Shown here: piece after piece, positions 57,030-64,000 of the stretch
Position numbering within the stretch: the first letter of the stretch is position 1
How the letters are laid out: every line of letters begins with the position of its first letter
Assembly (NCBI RefSeq): GCF_041821025.1
Contig: NZ_JBGUAY010000009.1
Location: 62,001 to 126,000 of the forward strand
Reading direction: 5' to 3'
Source: Egicoccus sp. AB-alg6-2
GTDB lineage: Bacteria; Actinomycetota; Nitriliruptoria; Nitriliruptorales; Nitriliruptoraceae
Length of the DNA stretch: 64,000 bases
The notes under the pieces: generated by a model
Seen by the model: only the letters and a program-made list of their open reading frames with translations
The model's database searches: none
Told to the model about the DNA's origin: nothing
Translations under genes and position numbers: made by a program

Positions 57030-58505
57030 TCAGCCGAGCATGCGCTCGGCGACGGGCATCAGCACGTTGTCCACCAGCACCGCGTTGAACAGCCCGATCG
57101 ACAGCACCGCGACGCCGAGGACGGCGACGGTCCCCACGACGCGGGGGCCGGGCTCGCGCGCAGCGGCGACCACCTCGAGCTCGGGCTCGCGGACGAACAC
57201 CTGCTCGAACAGGCGCAGGAAGTAGATCGCCGTCAGCAGGCTCGAGGACACCACGATGGCGAAGACGGCCCAGTTGCCGGTCTCGATGCCTCCCCACACG
57301 AGATAGAACTTGGAGAAGAAGCCGGCCGTTGGCGGGATGCCGACCATCGACAGGCCCATGACGGCGAAGCCGGCCATCGTCCACGGCATCCGTTTGCCGA
57401 GCCCGGCGAACTTCGCGATCGTCTTCAGCCCGGTCTGCTGGATGATGCCGCCGGCCACCAGGAACAGGCCGCTCTTCATCACGGCGTGGTTGAGCACGTG
57501 CAGCAGCGCACCGACCAGCGCGAGCGGGTTGGCGAGCCCGATGCCGACACCGATGTACCCCAGCTGCGCGACGGTGGAGTAGGCGAGCAGACGCTTGAGG
57601 TCGGTCTGCTGGATCGCCAGGATGGAACCCACCAGGATGCCGGCCAGACCGAACCAGGTCAGTGCCGTGCTCACGGGCAGGCCGCGACCGTCGCCGTACG
57701 CCGGGCCGAAGACGTCGAACAGGATCCGGATCAGCCCGTAGGCGCCGGCCTTGACCTGCACGGCCGCCAGCAGGGCCGCCACCCCCGGCGGCGAGTAGCT
57801 GTGTGCGTCCGGCAGCCAGACGTGCAGCGGGAACAACGCCATCTTCAGCGCCAGGCCGATGACGATCAGCGCCATCGCACCCAGGATCGTGGGCGAGTCG
57901 GCCAGCGGCGGGAGCAGCTCGGCCATGTGGGCCATGTTGAGCGTGCCGGTGGAGAAGTACAGGAACCCGACGCCCAGCAGGTACAGGCCGCTGCCGAGGG
58001 TGCCCAGCAGCAGGTAGCGCAGCGACGCCAGCACGCCGCGGTCGCCGCCGAGCGAGACCAGCCCGTAGGTCGCGATGGCGTAGATCTCGAGCATCACGAA
58101 CAGGTGGAACAGGTCGCCGCTGAGCACCACACCCGTCAGACCGGTCAGCAGCAGCAGCGTCAACGGGTACAGCGGCGCCCCGCGGGCAGGCCGCAGGTCG
58201 AAGGCGGCCGACACGGGGTAGATGCTGACCAGCAGACCGACGAACGAGATGATGACCGCGAGGTACGCCGACAGCGGGTCGAGGACGTACTCGATGCCGA
58301 CCGGCGGCGCCCAACCGCCGAGGTCGTGGGTCATGGCGCCGTCGGGGACCACGCGCACCAGTCCGACGACGGCCAGCATCAGCGAGGAGGCAGTCGACAC
58401 CACCGCGATGGCCTGGGCGGCGGCCGGCCGCCACAGCCCCGCGATCGTCGCGACGACCGCACCGAAGAGCAGGGGCAGCAGGATCAGGATCGGAAGGTTG
58501 TTCAC
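57030..58505 (-). CDS. mnhD: Mrp/Mnh antiporter subunit D
   Basis: A 491-residue membrane protein of the NuoN/MrpD proton-channel family with ~14 helices. The conserved acidic residue is in FHLFVMLEIYAIATYGLV and the conserved lysine in AVQVKAGAYGLIRI; LKRLLAYSTVAQLGYIGVGI is the family's broken-helix region. GTG at 58505 overlaps the subunit C stop. It forms one of the ion-translocating channels of the complex and is the last gene of the operon. Confidence 0.92.
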   Translation of the reverse strand: MNNLPILILLPLLFGAVVATIAGLWRPAAAQAIAVVSTASSLMLAVVGLVRVVPDGAMTHDLGGWAPPVGIEYVLDPLSAYLAVIISFVGLLVSIYPVSAAFDLRPARGAPLYPLTLLLLTGLTGVVLSGDLFHLFVMLEIYAIATYGLVSLGGDRGVLASLRYLLLGTLGSGLYLLGVGFLYFSTGTLNMAHMAELLPPLADSPTILGAMALIVIGLALKMALFPLHVWLPDAHSYSPPGVAALLAAVQVKAGAYGLIRILFDVFGPAYGDGRGLPVSTALTWFGLAGILVGSILAIQQTDLKRLLAYSTVAQLGYIGVGIGLANPLALVGALLHVLNHAVMKSGLFLVAGGIIQQTGLKTIAKFAGLGKRMPWTMAGFAVMGLSMVGIPPTAGFFSKFYLVWGGIETGNWAVFAIVVSSSLLTAIYFLRLFEQVFVREPELEVVAAAREPGPRVVGTVAVLGVAVLSIGLFNAVLVDNVLMPVAERMLG

Positions 58506-58945
58506 GAGCGCCCACCCTCGTCGTCGGGGTGGGGATCGGGTGCGGTGTCCTCGGTGGGAGCACCGAGCGGTTCGCCGCGGCCGGAGAGGCGGTCGGCGAT
58601 CACCGCCTCGTCGAGGGTCCCGTGCACGCGGTACAGCCGTACCAGCAGCGACAGCGCCACGCCGACGACCCCGACGCCGACCACGATGGCGGTCAGGATC
58701 AGCAGGTGTGGCAGCGGGTCGACGTAGGCCAGCGGATCCGACCCGAGCGCGGGATCGATGATGGGCGCCGTCGCGTCGTCCTGGACGCTGCCCTCGATGA
58801 AGAACAGGTAGATCGCCGTCGAGTAGATCGTGAGCCCGATGACCTTCTTGACCAGGTCACCCTTGGCCAGGATCCCGTACAGCCCGATCGCGAGCAGCAC
58901 GAGCACCAGCACGTAGATGTAGCGGGCGAGCAGCAATTCGATCAT
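58502..58945 (-). CDS. mnhC: Mrp/Mnh antiporter subunit C
   Basis: A 147-residue NuoK-like protein with three helices; VVGVGVVGVALSLLVRLYR is the third, and LPHLLILTAIVVG the conserved pore segment. The last ~35 residues are a polar cytoplasmic tail longer than usual. ATG at 58945 and stop both overlap neighbours by four bases. It sits between the B and D subunits in the membrane. Confidence 0.9.
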   Translation of the reverse strand: MIELLLARYIYVLVLVLLAIGLYGILAKGDLVKKVIGLTIYSTAIYLFFIEGSVQDDATAPIIDPALGSDPLAYVDPLPHLLILTAIVVGVGVVGVALSLLVRLYRVHGTLDEAVIADRLSGRGEPLGAPTEDTAPDPHPDDEGGRS

Positions 58946-59379
58946 CGCGCGCCCCGCCCGGTGATGGTGTCGAAGATCAGCAGCATCGCGCCGAACACGG
59001 CCAGCCCCACCCCGACCTCGACGATCAGGATGCCGAGGTAGCGCACCCGGGCGGGTTCCATGCCGGCGATCTCGACGGCGCCGTAGTCGAGGAAGGCGCC
59101 GCCCACCAGCAGCGGCACCACCGCGACGAACAGGAACAGCAGCATCCCGATGCCAGCCGACAGCGGTCCGGCCGCCGGCGGGAAGATGCGGTAGGCGAGG
59201 CGCTCGTCGAGGGTGAGCCGCGGCAGGATCGCGCCAACCGCGACGAACACCCCGCCGGCGAACCCGCCGCCGGGCCCGTAGTGGCCGTGCGCGATCACGT
59301 ACAGGCCGAACAGCGCGATGAACGGGCTCGCGACGGCGCAGATGACGCGGACGACCTCGGAGGGGTAGGAGCCGGTCAT
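58942..59379 (-). CDS. mnhB: Mrp/Mnh antiporter subunit B
   Basis: A 145-residue four-helix protein. SPFIALFGLYVIAHGHYGPG then GGFAGGVFVAVGAIL is the diagnostic MnhB segment (HG-x-x-x-PGGGFQGG type). ATG at 59379 overlaps the preceding stop. In classical Mrp operons it follows MrpA; here it follows a detached MrpA-tail-like protein. Confidence 0.92.
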   Translation of the reverse strand: MTGSYPSEVVRVICAVASPFIALFGLYVIAHGHYGPGGGFAGGVFVAVGAILPRLTLDERLAYRIFPPAAGPLSAGIGMLLFLFVAVVPLLVGGAFLDYGAVEIAGMEPARVRYLGILIVEVGVGLAVFGAMLLIFDTITGRGAR

Positions 59380-59981
59380 CGCCGTTCCTCCCCGCCGTCG
59401 GTGGCGTCGGGCACGATCTGCGGATCGGTGGAGCCGGTCTCGTCCTCCTCGTCACCGCCGCGGCGGATCAGCACCAGGGCGGCGGCGAGCGCGGCCGTGA
59501 CGATGACCAGCGTCTCGCCGAGCGTGTCCTGGGAGCGGTAGTCGGCCAGGATCGCGGTCACGACGTTGGGGGTCTGCGTCTGCTCGAGGGATCCCTCGAT
59601 GTAGGCGGTCGCGACGCCGCGGTGGGCGGGGGCGTCGGGGTCACCGCGGTCGGGCAGGTCCACGCTGGCGTAGAGCATCAGGCCGACGAACCCGACGATC
59701 AGCGGGATGACGACGAGGCGCCGGCGGGGGTCGGTCCGCGGTTCGGAGCGGCGCGTGGTCGCCAGGATCGCCGCGATGAACAGCACGCCGGTCAGACCCG
59801 CGCCGAGCGCCGCCTCGACGAGCGCGACGTCGAGCGCCGACAGCCCGGCGAACAGCAGGGCCGCGAACAGGCTGTAGGCCGACAGCAGCGCCGTGGCCGC
59901 CAGCAGGTCCTTCACGTGCAGGGCCAGGATCGCGGTCGCGATCAGGGTGACGAACAGCAGGATGTCGAGAGGGACGATCAC
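59376..59981 (-). CDS. DUF4040 protein (MrpA C-terminal/MbhD-MbhE-like subunit)
   Basis: A 201-residue membrane protein. The N-terminal ~85 residues (LLAATALLSAYSLFAALLFA, VEAALGAGLTGVLFIAAI) match DUF4040, which corresponds to MbhD or the tail of MrpA; the rest (TAILADYRSQDTLGETLVIV) matches the MbhE/MnhB-like part that follows it in MrpA. It is thus the C-terminal third of MrpA as a separate gene. GTG at 59981 overlaps the subunit G stop. Confidence 0.82.
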   Translation of the reverse strand: MIVPLDILLFVTLIATAILALHVKDLLAATALLSAYSLFAALLFAGLSALDVALVEAALGAGLTGVLFIAAILATTRRSEPRTDPRRRLVVIPLIVGFVGLMLYASVDLPDRGDPDAPAHRGVATAYIEGSLEQTQTPNVVTAILADYRSQDTLGETLVIVTAALAAALVLIRRGGDEEDETGSTDPQIVPDATDGGEERR

Positions 59982-60349
59982 GGCTGCGCCTCCTCGTCGG
60001 TGGTCGGACCGCTGTGGAGGGCCTGGCCGATCTCGTCGTCGGCGGCCTGCTGGCCCACGGTCTGGACCGGCAGCGCGCCGGCGCGGTGCGCGGCCCGGAT
60101 CAGGGCGTGTACGGCGGTCGGGTTCAGGATCAGCGAGGCGATCAGGACGAACGCGAGCCGGAAGGCGGCGTCGATCTGCAGCTCGGGACGCAGCAGCAAA
60201 CCGCCGAAGAGCAGCAGGAGCCCCAGCGTCTCGGACTTCGCGACCGCGTGGGCGCGGGTGTACAGGTCGGGCAGCTTGAGCAGTCCGAGGGTGGAGGCGA
60301 CCAGGAAGACCATCCCGATCACGATCAGCACGCTGGAGACGACGATCAT
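59978..60349 (-). CDS. mnhG: Mrp/Mnh antiporter subunit G
   Basis: A 123-residue protein with three helices and the MnhG signature LGLLKLPDLYTRAHAVAKSET in the first loop. The ~30-residue polar tail is not conserved. The start overlaps the subunit F stop (ATGA). It belongs to the accessory part of the antiporter. Confidence 0.92.
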   Translation of the reverse strand: MIVVSSVLIVIGMVFLVASTLGLLKLPDLYTRAHAVAKSETLGLLLLFGGLLLRPELQIDAAFRLAFVLIASLILNPTAVHALIRAAHRAGALPVQTVGQQAADDEIGQALHSGPTTDEEAQP

Positions 60350-60639
60350 CGGCGGTCCCCCTTCCGCTCGCCGCCGCGCCCCTCGAAGTAGCGGCCGAGG
60401 GCGATGGGGAGCAGGAACGCCAGCAACATGAAGCCCAGGGCGATGTCGAGGAAGAACCCGGGCCGGCCGAGCGCGAAACCGAGCACGACGATGACCACGA
60501 CCCCGTTGACCGACACGAGGGCGACGGCGACGAGCCGGTCGAACACGGTCGGGCCGGACCAGACGCGGACGAGTCCGGCGACGATGAGCAGCGCGACGAC
60601 CAGCAGGACGCCGACCAGGAACAGGCTGAGGTCGGCCAT
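60346..60639 (-). CDS. mnhF: Mrp/Mnh antiporter subunit F
   Basis: A 97-residue three-helix protein: VRVWSGPTVFDRLVAVALVS is the MnhF signature around a conserved RxxxGP-x-x-xDR segment, and the basic C-terminus (GRYFEGRGGERKGDRR) is cytoplasmic. ATG at 60639 shares one base with the subunit E stop. Confidence 0.92.
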   Translation of the reverse strand: MADLSLFLVGVLLVVALLIVAGLVRVWSGPTVFDRLVAVALVSVNGVVVIVVLGFALGRPGFFLDIALGFMLLAFLLPIALGRYFEGRGGERKGDRR

Positions 60640-61208
60640 CACGGTGCCTCGCTGAGGTCGGGGTCGCGTGGCGGTTCCAGGCGCGGCTCCTCCCACCGCA
60701 GCTGCGGGGGGTCGTCGGGTGGGTCGCCGAAGATCCTCGCGATCCGCCGCTGCGTCGCGGCGTTGGCCAGGTCCGCGACGGCCGTGGGGGTGAAGGCGTG
60801 GACGGTGAACTCGGCTCCGTCGACGTCGAGGGTCATCGTCCCGGGCACCATCGTGATCGAGGTGGCCAGCATGGTCCGTGCCGCCGGGCTCGACAGGTTG
60901 GTGCGGAAGCGGACCACACCCGGCCGCGGGGGGACGCGCGGGTCGAGCACGATGTGGGCGATGTGCACGCCCGCCGCGGGCAGACGGGTGAGCAACCAGC
61001 CGACGTAGAGGAGCAGGTAGCCGACGTGCACGTGACGGCGGGTCTTCGCGGCACCGAGGACCGCGTCCAGCAGCGGCAGGCTGTACCAGGTCACGACGGC
61101 GGCCGAGACGACACCGAGCACCAGGAACAGCGGGTCGAGGCGCCACGACAGCAGCAGCCAGAAGGCCAGCATGGTGACGAACAGCACGAGGGTGCGCAGC
61201 GATCTCAT
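60639..61208 (-). CDS. mnhE: Mrp/Mnh antiporter subunit E
   Basis: A 189-residue protein with two N-terminal helices and a soluble domain containing LATSITMVPGTMTLDVDGAE, the MnhE signature, followed by VHAFTPTAVADL. The last ~40 residues are Pro/Arg/Glu-rich and unusual in length. It shares one base with the stop of the upstream antiporter-like gene and with the start of subunit F. Confidence 0.92.
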   Translation of the reverse strand: MRSLRTLVLFVTMLAFWLLLSWRLDPLFLVLGVVSAAVVTWYSLPLLDAVLGAAKTRRHVHVGYLLLYVGWLLTRLPAAGVHIAHIVLDPRVPPRPGVVRFRTNLSSPAARTMLATSITMVPGTMTLDVDGAEFTVHAFTPTAVADLANAATQRRIARIFGDPPDDPPQLRWEEPRLEPPRDPDLSEAP

Positions 61209-62953
61209 CAGCGGACCACGCTCACGACGAGGACGAGGACGGCGGCGGCGAGCAGGACCGAGCCGAGGGTCCAGGTCGCCGCGACCGGCGGGGGACCGCC
61301 CGGCTCGCGCTGGGCGGTGCGTGCGAGCACCGCCGTGCGGGCCCGCACCAGCGGGCCGCGGACCGCGGGTTCGGCCGGCGCGGGCCGGTCGACCGGGTCG
61401 CGCCGGTGCCTCGCCCTGCTCGCGGTGTCCCGGACCAGGAGCGGCAGCCGCCGGTACAGCCAATCGGTATCGACGGTGACCATCGCCTTGGCGTGCAACT
61501 GGCCGAGGAGCAGGAAGAACGCCAGCGCGGTGAACACCAGGATCTGGCTCTTCTCGAGCACCTTGCCGACCGAGTACGCCTGGTAGTCGACCGGGAACGG
61601 CAGCAGGTCGTAGAGCAGGTTCGGGAACAGCCCGATGCCGAAGTTGAGCACCGCACTGAGGCCCATGGCCGCGATCATGGCGCGCGGCACGGCTCCCACG
61701 TGGATGTGGTGCCCCTCCTCGTTGGTGCGTGGGCCGACGCCGTCGTGGCCGAACCAGGCCCCGTACGGCAACTTGAGGCCGGTGTGGAGGAACGTTCCGA
61801 CCGAGGCGATCTGCAGCAGGATGACGAGCCAGATGCGCTCGTCGACGTAGGCACCCTCGACGACCAGTTCCTTCGCGACGAACCCGCTGAAGAACGGCAC
61901 CGACGAGATCGAGGCAGCACCGACGAGGTAGAGGACCAGGACGGTGCGCATGCGGTTGGCGATGCCACCCAGCGCCGACATCTTGGAACGCCCCGTCGCG
62001 TAGATGACCGCGCCGGCCCCCATGAGCAGCAGGCCCTTGTAGAGGATGTGGGCGAAGGCGTGGGCGGTGGCGCCGTTGATCGCGAGCTGGGTCCCGATGC
62101 CGACGCCGGCGACCATGTAGCCGACCTGGCTGATGATGTGGTAGCCGAGCAGGCGCCGGATGTCGTTCTCGAGCACGGCGTACACGACGCCGTACAGCGC
62201 CATGAAGATGCCGAGCCAGACCAGCACCTCCCAACCGGCGAACCCGCGGGCCAGCGCGTAGACCGCGGCCTTGGTCGTGTAGGCCGACAGGAACACGGTG
62301 CCGGCGATCGTCGCCTCGGGGTAGGCGTCCGGCAGCCAGGCGTGCAGCGGGGGGACCGCCGCCGAGATCAGGCAGGCGAGCAGGATCAGGACGCCGCCGG
62401 TCGACACGTCGAACCCGCTGAACGTCAGCGACCCGGTGGCGGTGTAGTGCCACACGATGCCGGCCAGCAGCAGCTTGCCGCCCAGCACGTGCATGTAGAG
62501 GTAGCGCATGCCGGCCCGGCCGGCGAGGGGGGCGCGACGGGCGAGCACCACGAAGGTGCTCGCAATCGCCTTGATCTCCCAGAACACGAAGAAGGTGATC
62601 AGGTCGCCGGCGAACACCACGCCCATCGCCGCACCGGCGTAGGCGAGCGCGGAGGAGCGCTCGCCACGGCTCATGGTCGGCAGCCCGTAGATCCCGGCGA
62701 TGACGGCCGCGATGCCGAAGATGACCCCGAACGGCCGAGCGAGCCCGTCGACCCGCAGCAGCTCGAGCTGCCAGGCGAACCAGCCCGCTTCGACGCTGGT
62801 GCCGAGTTCCAGGCCGGCGAGCGCCGCCAGCGACAACAGCGGCGCGACGATCAACAGGACCTGTCCCACCACCCGCGGAACGAATCGCACGACCACGGCG
62901 GCCAGCAGCAGCGGCAGCGCTGGGTGCAGGAGGAGCGGGTTGTCAGCCACCAC
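61208..62953 (-). CDS. NuoL/MrpA-D-like proton-conducting antiporter subunit
   Basis: A 581-residue membrane protein of the Proton_antipo_M family. The conserved glutamate is in FFVFWEIKAIASTFVVL and the conserved lysine in FLSAYTTKAAVYALARGF; histidine-rich HAFAHILYKGLLLMG and LKLPYGAWFGHDG are further channel features. The C-terminus has a basic cytoplasmic segment (RARHRRDPVDRP) before a final helix. It supplies a second ion channel beside MnhD, taking the place of the MrpA N-terminal part. GTG at 62953 (or 62950). Confidence 0.88.
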   Translation of the reverse strand: MVADNPLLLHPALPLLLAAVVVRFVPRVVGQVLLIVAPLLSLAALAGLELGTSVEAGWFAWQLELLRVDGLARPFGVIFGIAAVIAGIYGLPTMSRGERSSALAYAGAAMGVVFAGDLITFFVFWEIKAIASTFVVLARRAPLAGRAGMRYLYMHVLGGKLLLAGIVWHYTATGSLTFSGFDVSTGGVLILLACLISAAVPPLHAWLPDAYPEATIAGTVFLSAYTTKAAVYALARGFAGWEVLVWLGIFMALYGVVYAVLENDIRRLLGYHIISQVGYMVAGVGIGTQLAINGATAHAFAHILYKGLLLMGAGAVIYATGRSKMSALGGIANRMRTVLVLYLVGAASISSVPFFSGFVAKELVVEGAYVDERIWLVILLQIASVGTFLHTGLKLPYGAWFGHDGVGPRTNEEGHHIHVGAVPRAMIAAMGLSAVLNFGIGLFPNLLYDLLPFPVDYQAYSVGKVLEKSQILVFTALAFFLLLGQLHAKAMVTVDTDWLYRRLPLLVRDTASRARHRRDPVDRPAPAEPAVRGPLVRARTAVLARTAQREPGGPPPVAATWTLGSVLLAAAVLVLVVSVVR

Positions 62954-63179
62954 GCAGGTCCTCCTGGACGTCGGGGGCGACGTCGTGCTCGTAGTAGCCC
63001 TCGGGCCGTTCGAGCAGACGCTTGCCGATCCACTTGGAGACCACGACGATGACGACGCAGCCGCCGAAGCCGATCAGCGCGCCGTAGCCCGGGAAGCGGG
63101 CGTACTGGACCACGAGGTCGAGCGCGACGACCACCACCAGCGCGATGCCGGTGATCACCCACAACCGCCTGGTGTTCAT
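62943..63179 (-). CDS. Small two-helix membrane protein in the antiporter operon
   Basis: A 78-residue protein with two hydrophobic helices (LWVITGIALVVVVALDLVVQ and YGALIGFGGCVVIVVVSKWI) and a charged tail (PEGYYEHDVAPDVQEDLRGG). ATG at 63179 overlaps the upstream stop by four bases, and its 3' end overlaps the next gene by 11 bases. No canonical Mrp subunit matches it; similar small proteins occur in some Mbh/Mrp-like operons, so it is probably an accessory subunit. Confidence 0.78.
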   Translation of the reverse strand: MNTRRLWVITGIALVVVVALDLVVQYARFPGYGALIGFGGCVVIVVVSKWIGKRLLERPEGYYEHDVAPDVQEDLRGG

Positions 63180-64000
63180 CGTCCCCCTCCGGTGACCGAA
63201 CCGGCCACCTCGCCGGCGATCGAGTAGATCCCACCGAGGTCGCCGAGGCCGAGCAGCAGGCCCACGACGGCGGTCACGCACAGCGGCACCACCATCAGCG
63301 GCGAGGCCTCGCCGTGGGGGTGCGCACGGGCGTCGTCGGAGAGCGGCTTGAAGAAGGCGCGGTAGACGACGGGGAACAGGTAGCCGGCGGTGAACAGGCC
63401 GCTGCCGGCGATGAGTGCGGCGTACACCTGCTGGTCGGCGTCGAGGGCGCCGAGGGTGAGATACCACTTGCTGACGAACCCGCCCATCGGTGGCAGGGCG
63501 GCCAGCCCGTACGAGGCGAGCGCGAACGCGGCCATGGTGTAGGGCATGCGCCGGCCGATGCCGTCGAGTTCGCTGACGTAGTCCTTGTGGGCCGCGATGT
63601 GGATGGCGCCGGCGCAGAAGAACAGGGTGATCTTGAGGATGCCGTGGTTGACGATGTGCAGCAGGCCGCCCTCGTAGGCGGTCGGCGACAGCAGCGAGAA
63701 CCCGAGCACGATGAACGCGAGGTGGGCGATGGTGGAGAACGCCAGCCGTCGCTTCAGGTGGTCCTGACGCAACGCGACCACCGACGCGACCGCGATGGTG
63801 GTGCCGGCGACGACCGAGAGCCAGCCCTGCACGCCGAGGTCGAGCAGCACGTCGGGGCCGAGGACGAACCCGATGACGCGGCCGAAGGCGAACACGCCGG
63901 CCTTGACGACGGCGACGGCGTGGAGCAGGGCGCTGACCGGCGTCGGGGCGACCATCGCGGCCGGCAGCCAGCGGTGCACCGGCATCAGGCCGCTCTTGGT
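63176..64000 (-). CDS. NuoN/MrpD-like antiporter subunit (partial, 5' end outside window)
   Basis: The reading frame continues past the window edge, so the N-terminal part is missing. The visible ~274 residues have the Proton_antipo_M core: AVAVVKAGVFAFGRVIGF with the conserved lysine, DHLKRRLAFSTIAHLAFIVL, LLHIVNHGILKITLFFCAGA and ALPPMGGFVSKWYL. It is the third channel-type subunit of this operon. The stop overlaps the small membrane protein start (ATGA). Confidence 0.9.
   Translation of the reverse strand, partial: TKSGLMPVHRWLPAAMVAPTPVSALLHAVAVVKAGVFAFGRVIGFVLGPDVLLDLGVQGWLSVVAGTTIAVASVVALRQDHLKRRLAFSTIAHLAFIVLGFSLLSPTAYEGGLLHIVNHGILKITLFFCAGAIHIAAHKDYVSELDGIGRRMPYTMAAFALASYGLAALPPMGGFVSKWYLTLGALDADQQVYAALIAGSGLFTAGYLFPVVYRAFFKPLSDDARAHPHGEASPLMVVPLCVTAVVGLLLGLGDLGGIYSIAGEVAGSVTGGGR

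Noticed and set aside
57030-64000. A complete membrane-bound hydrogenase
   Set aside because: Only antiporter-type membrane subunits are seen; no large or small NiFe subunit or maturation gene lies in the window.

Overview
The window is about 70-75% GC by eye, with dense genes, many GTG starts and 1-4 bp stop/start overlaps (GTGA, ATGA, TGATG). Together with actinobacterial-type genes (Ku plus split LigD modules, paired acyl-CoA dehydrogenases, acyl-CoA carboxylase subunits, a Gram-positive-type SOS box, S-layer-homology proteins) this points to a high-GC actinobacterium. The archaeal-like order of the Mrp genes and the HerA/NurA pair would suit a deep-branching class such as Nitriliruptoria, but that placement is a guess. 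No insertion sequence, phage gene or CRISPR array was seen.

Layout. 0-5.6 kb: tRNA-Gly(GCC), an ABC exporter, a flavodoxin, a CorA transporter, an ArsR/SRPBCC operon behind an operator-embedded promoter, and a crotonase. 5.7-9.1 kb: a zinc-ribbon-like small protein, then an overlapping set of a 73-residue Asp-rich peptide, a JmjC oxygenase and a sucrase/ferredoxin-like thioredoxin-fold protein, then an AlkB-like dioxygenase behind a near-ideal LexA box. 9.1-20 kb: a methyltransferase, a catalase-fold protein, a two-subunit acyl-CoA dehydrogenase operon with its own TetR regulator, a pterin dehydratase-VOC fusion, phosphohexomutase, class II aldolase, a minigluzincin and a spermidine-synthase-like protein. 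20-23.8 kb: a ThiS-like/Asp-box propeller pair, an orphan sensor kinase, a flavodoxin and a cold-shock gene.

23.9-38.4 kb is a DNA-end-processing neighbourhood. On the minus strand lie a HerA-like ATPase, a GNAT, a lipoprotein, then sbcD-sbcC-nurA joined by stop/start overlaps. On the plus strand follow ATP-dependent DNA ligase, Ku and the LigD-type polymerase. Resection (HerA-NurA-Mre11-Rad50 type) and end joining are therefore encoded within 15 kb. 38.6-49 kb: a haem-oxygenase-fold redox enzyme, a Rho-N protein, an MFS exporter, a divergent cold-shock protein, a type II topoisomerase pair, an MscS channel, an RmlC-like epimerase and a Crp-family regulator. 49.7-53 kb: a secreted subtilase facing a large secreted beta-rich protein across a shared terminator. 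53-57 kb: a biotin-dependent acyl-CoA carboxylase. 57-64 kb: a minus-strand, translationally coupled Mrp/Mbh-type cation/proton antiporter operon running off the window.

The most promising uncharacterised systems are the Asp-rich peptide plus JmjC plus ferredoxin-like set (6.2-8.5 kb), a possible peptide-modification locus, and the archaeal-style HerA/NurA/SbcCD module beside NHEJ genes. All functions come from sequence reading alone; no searches were run.
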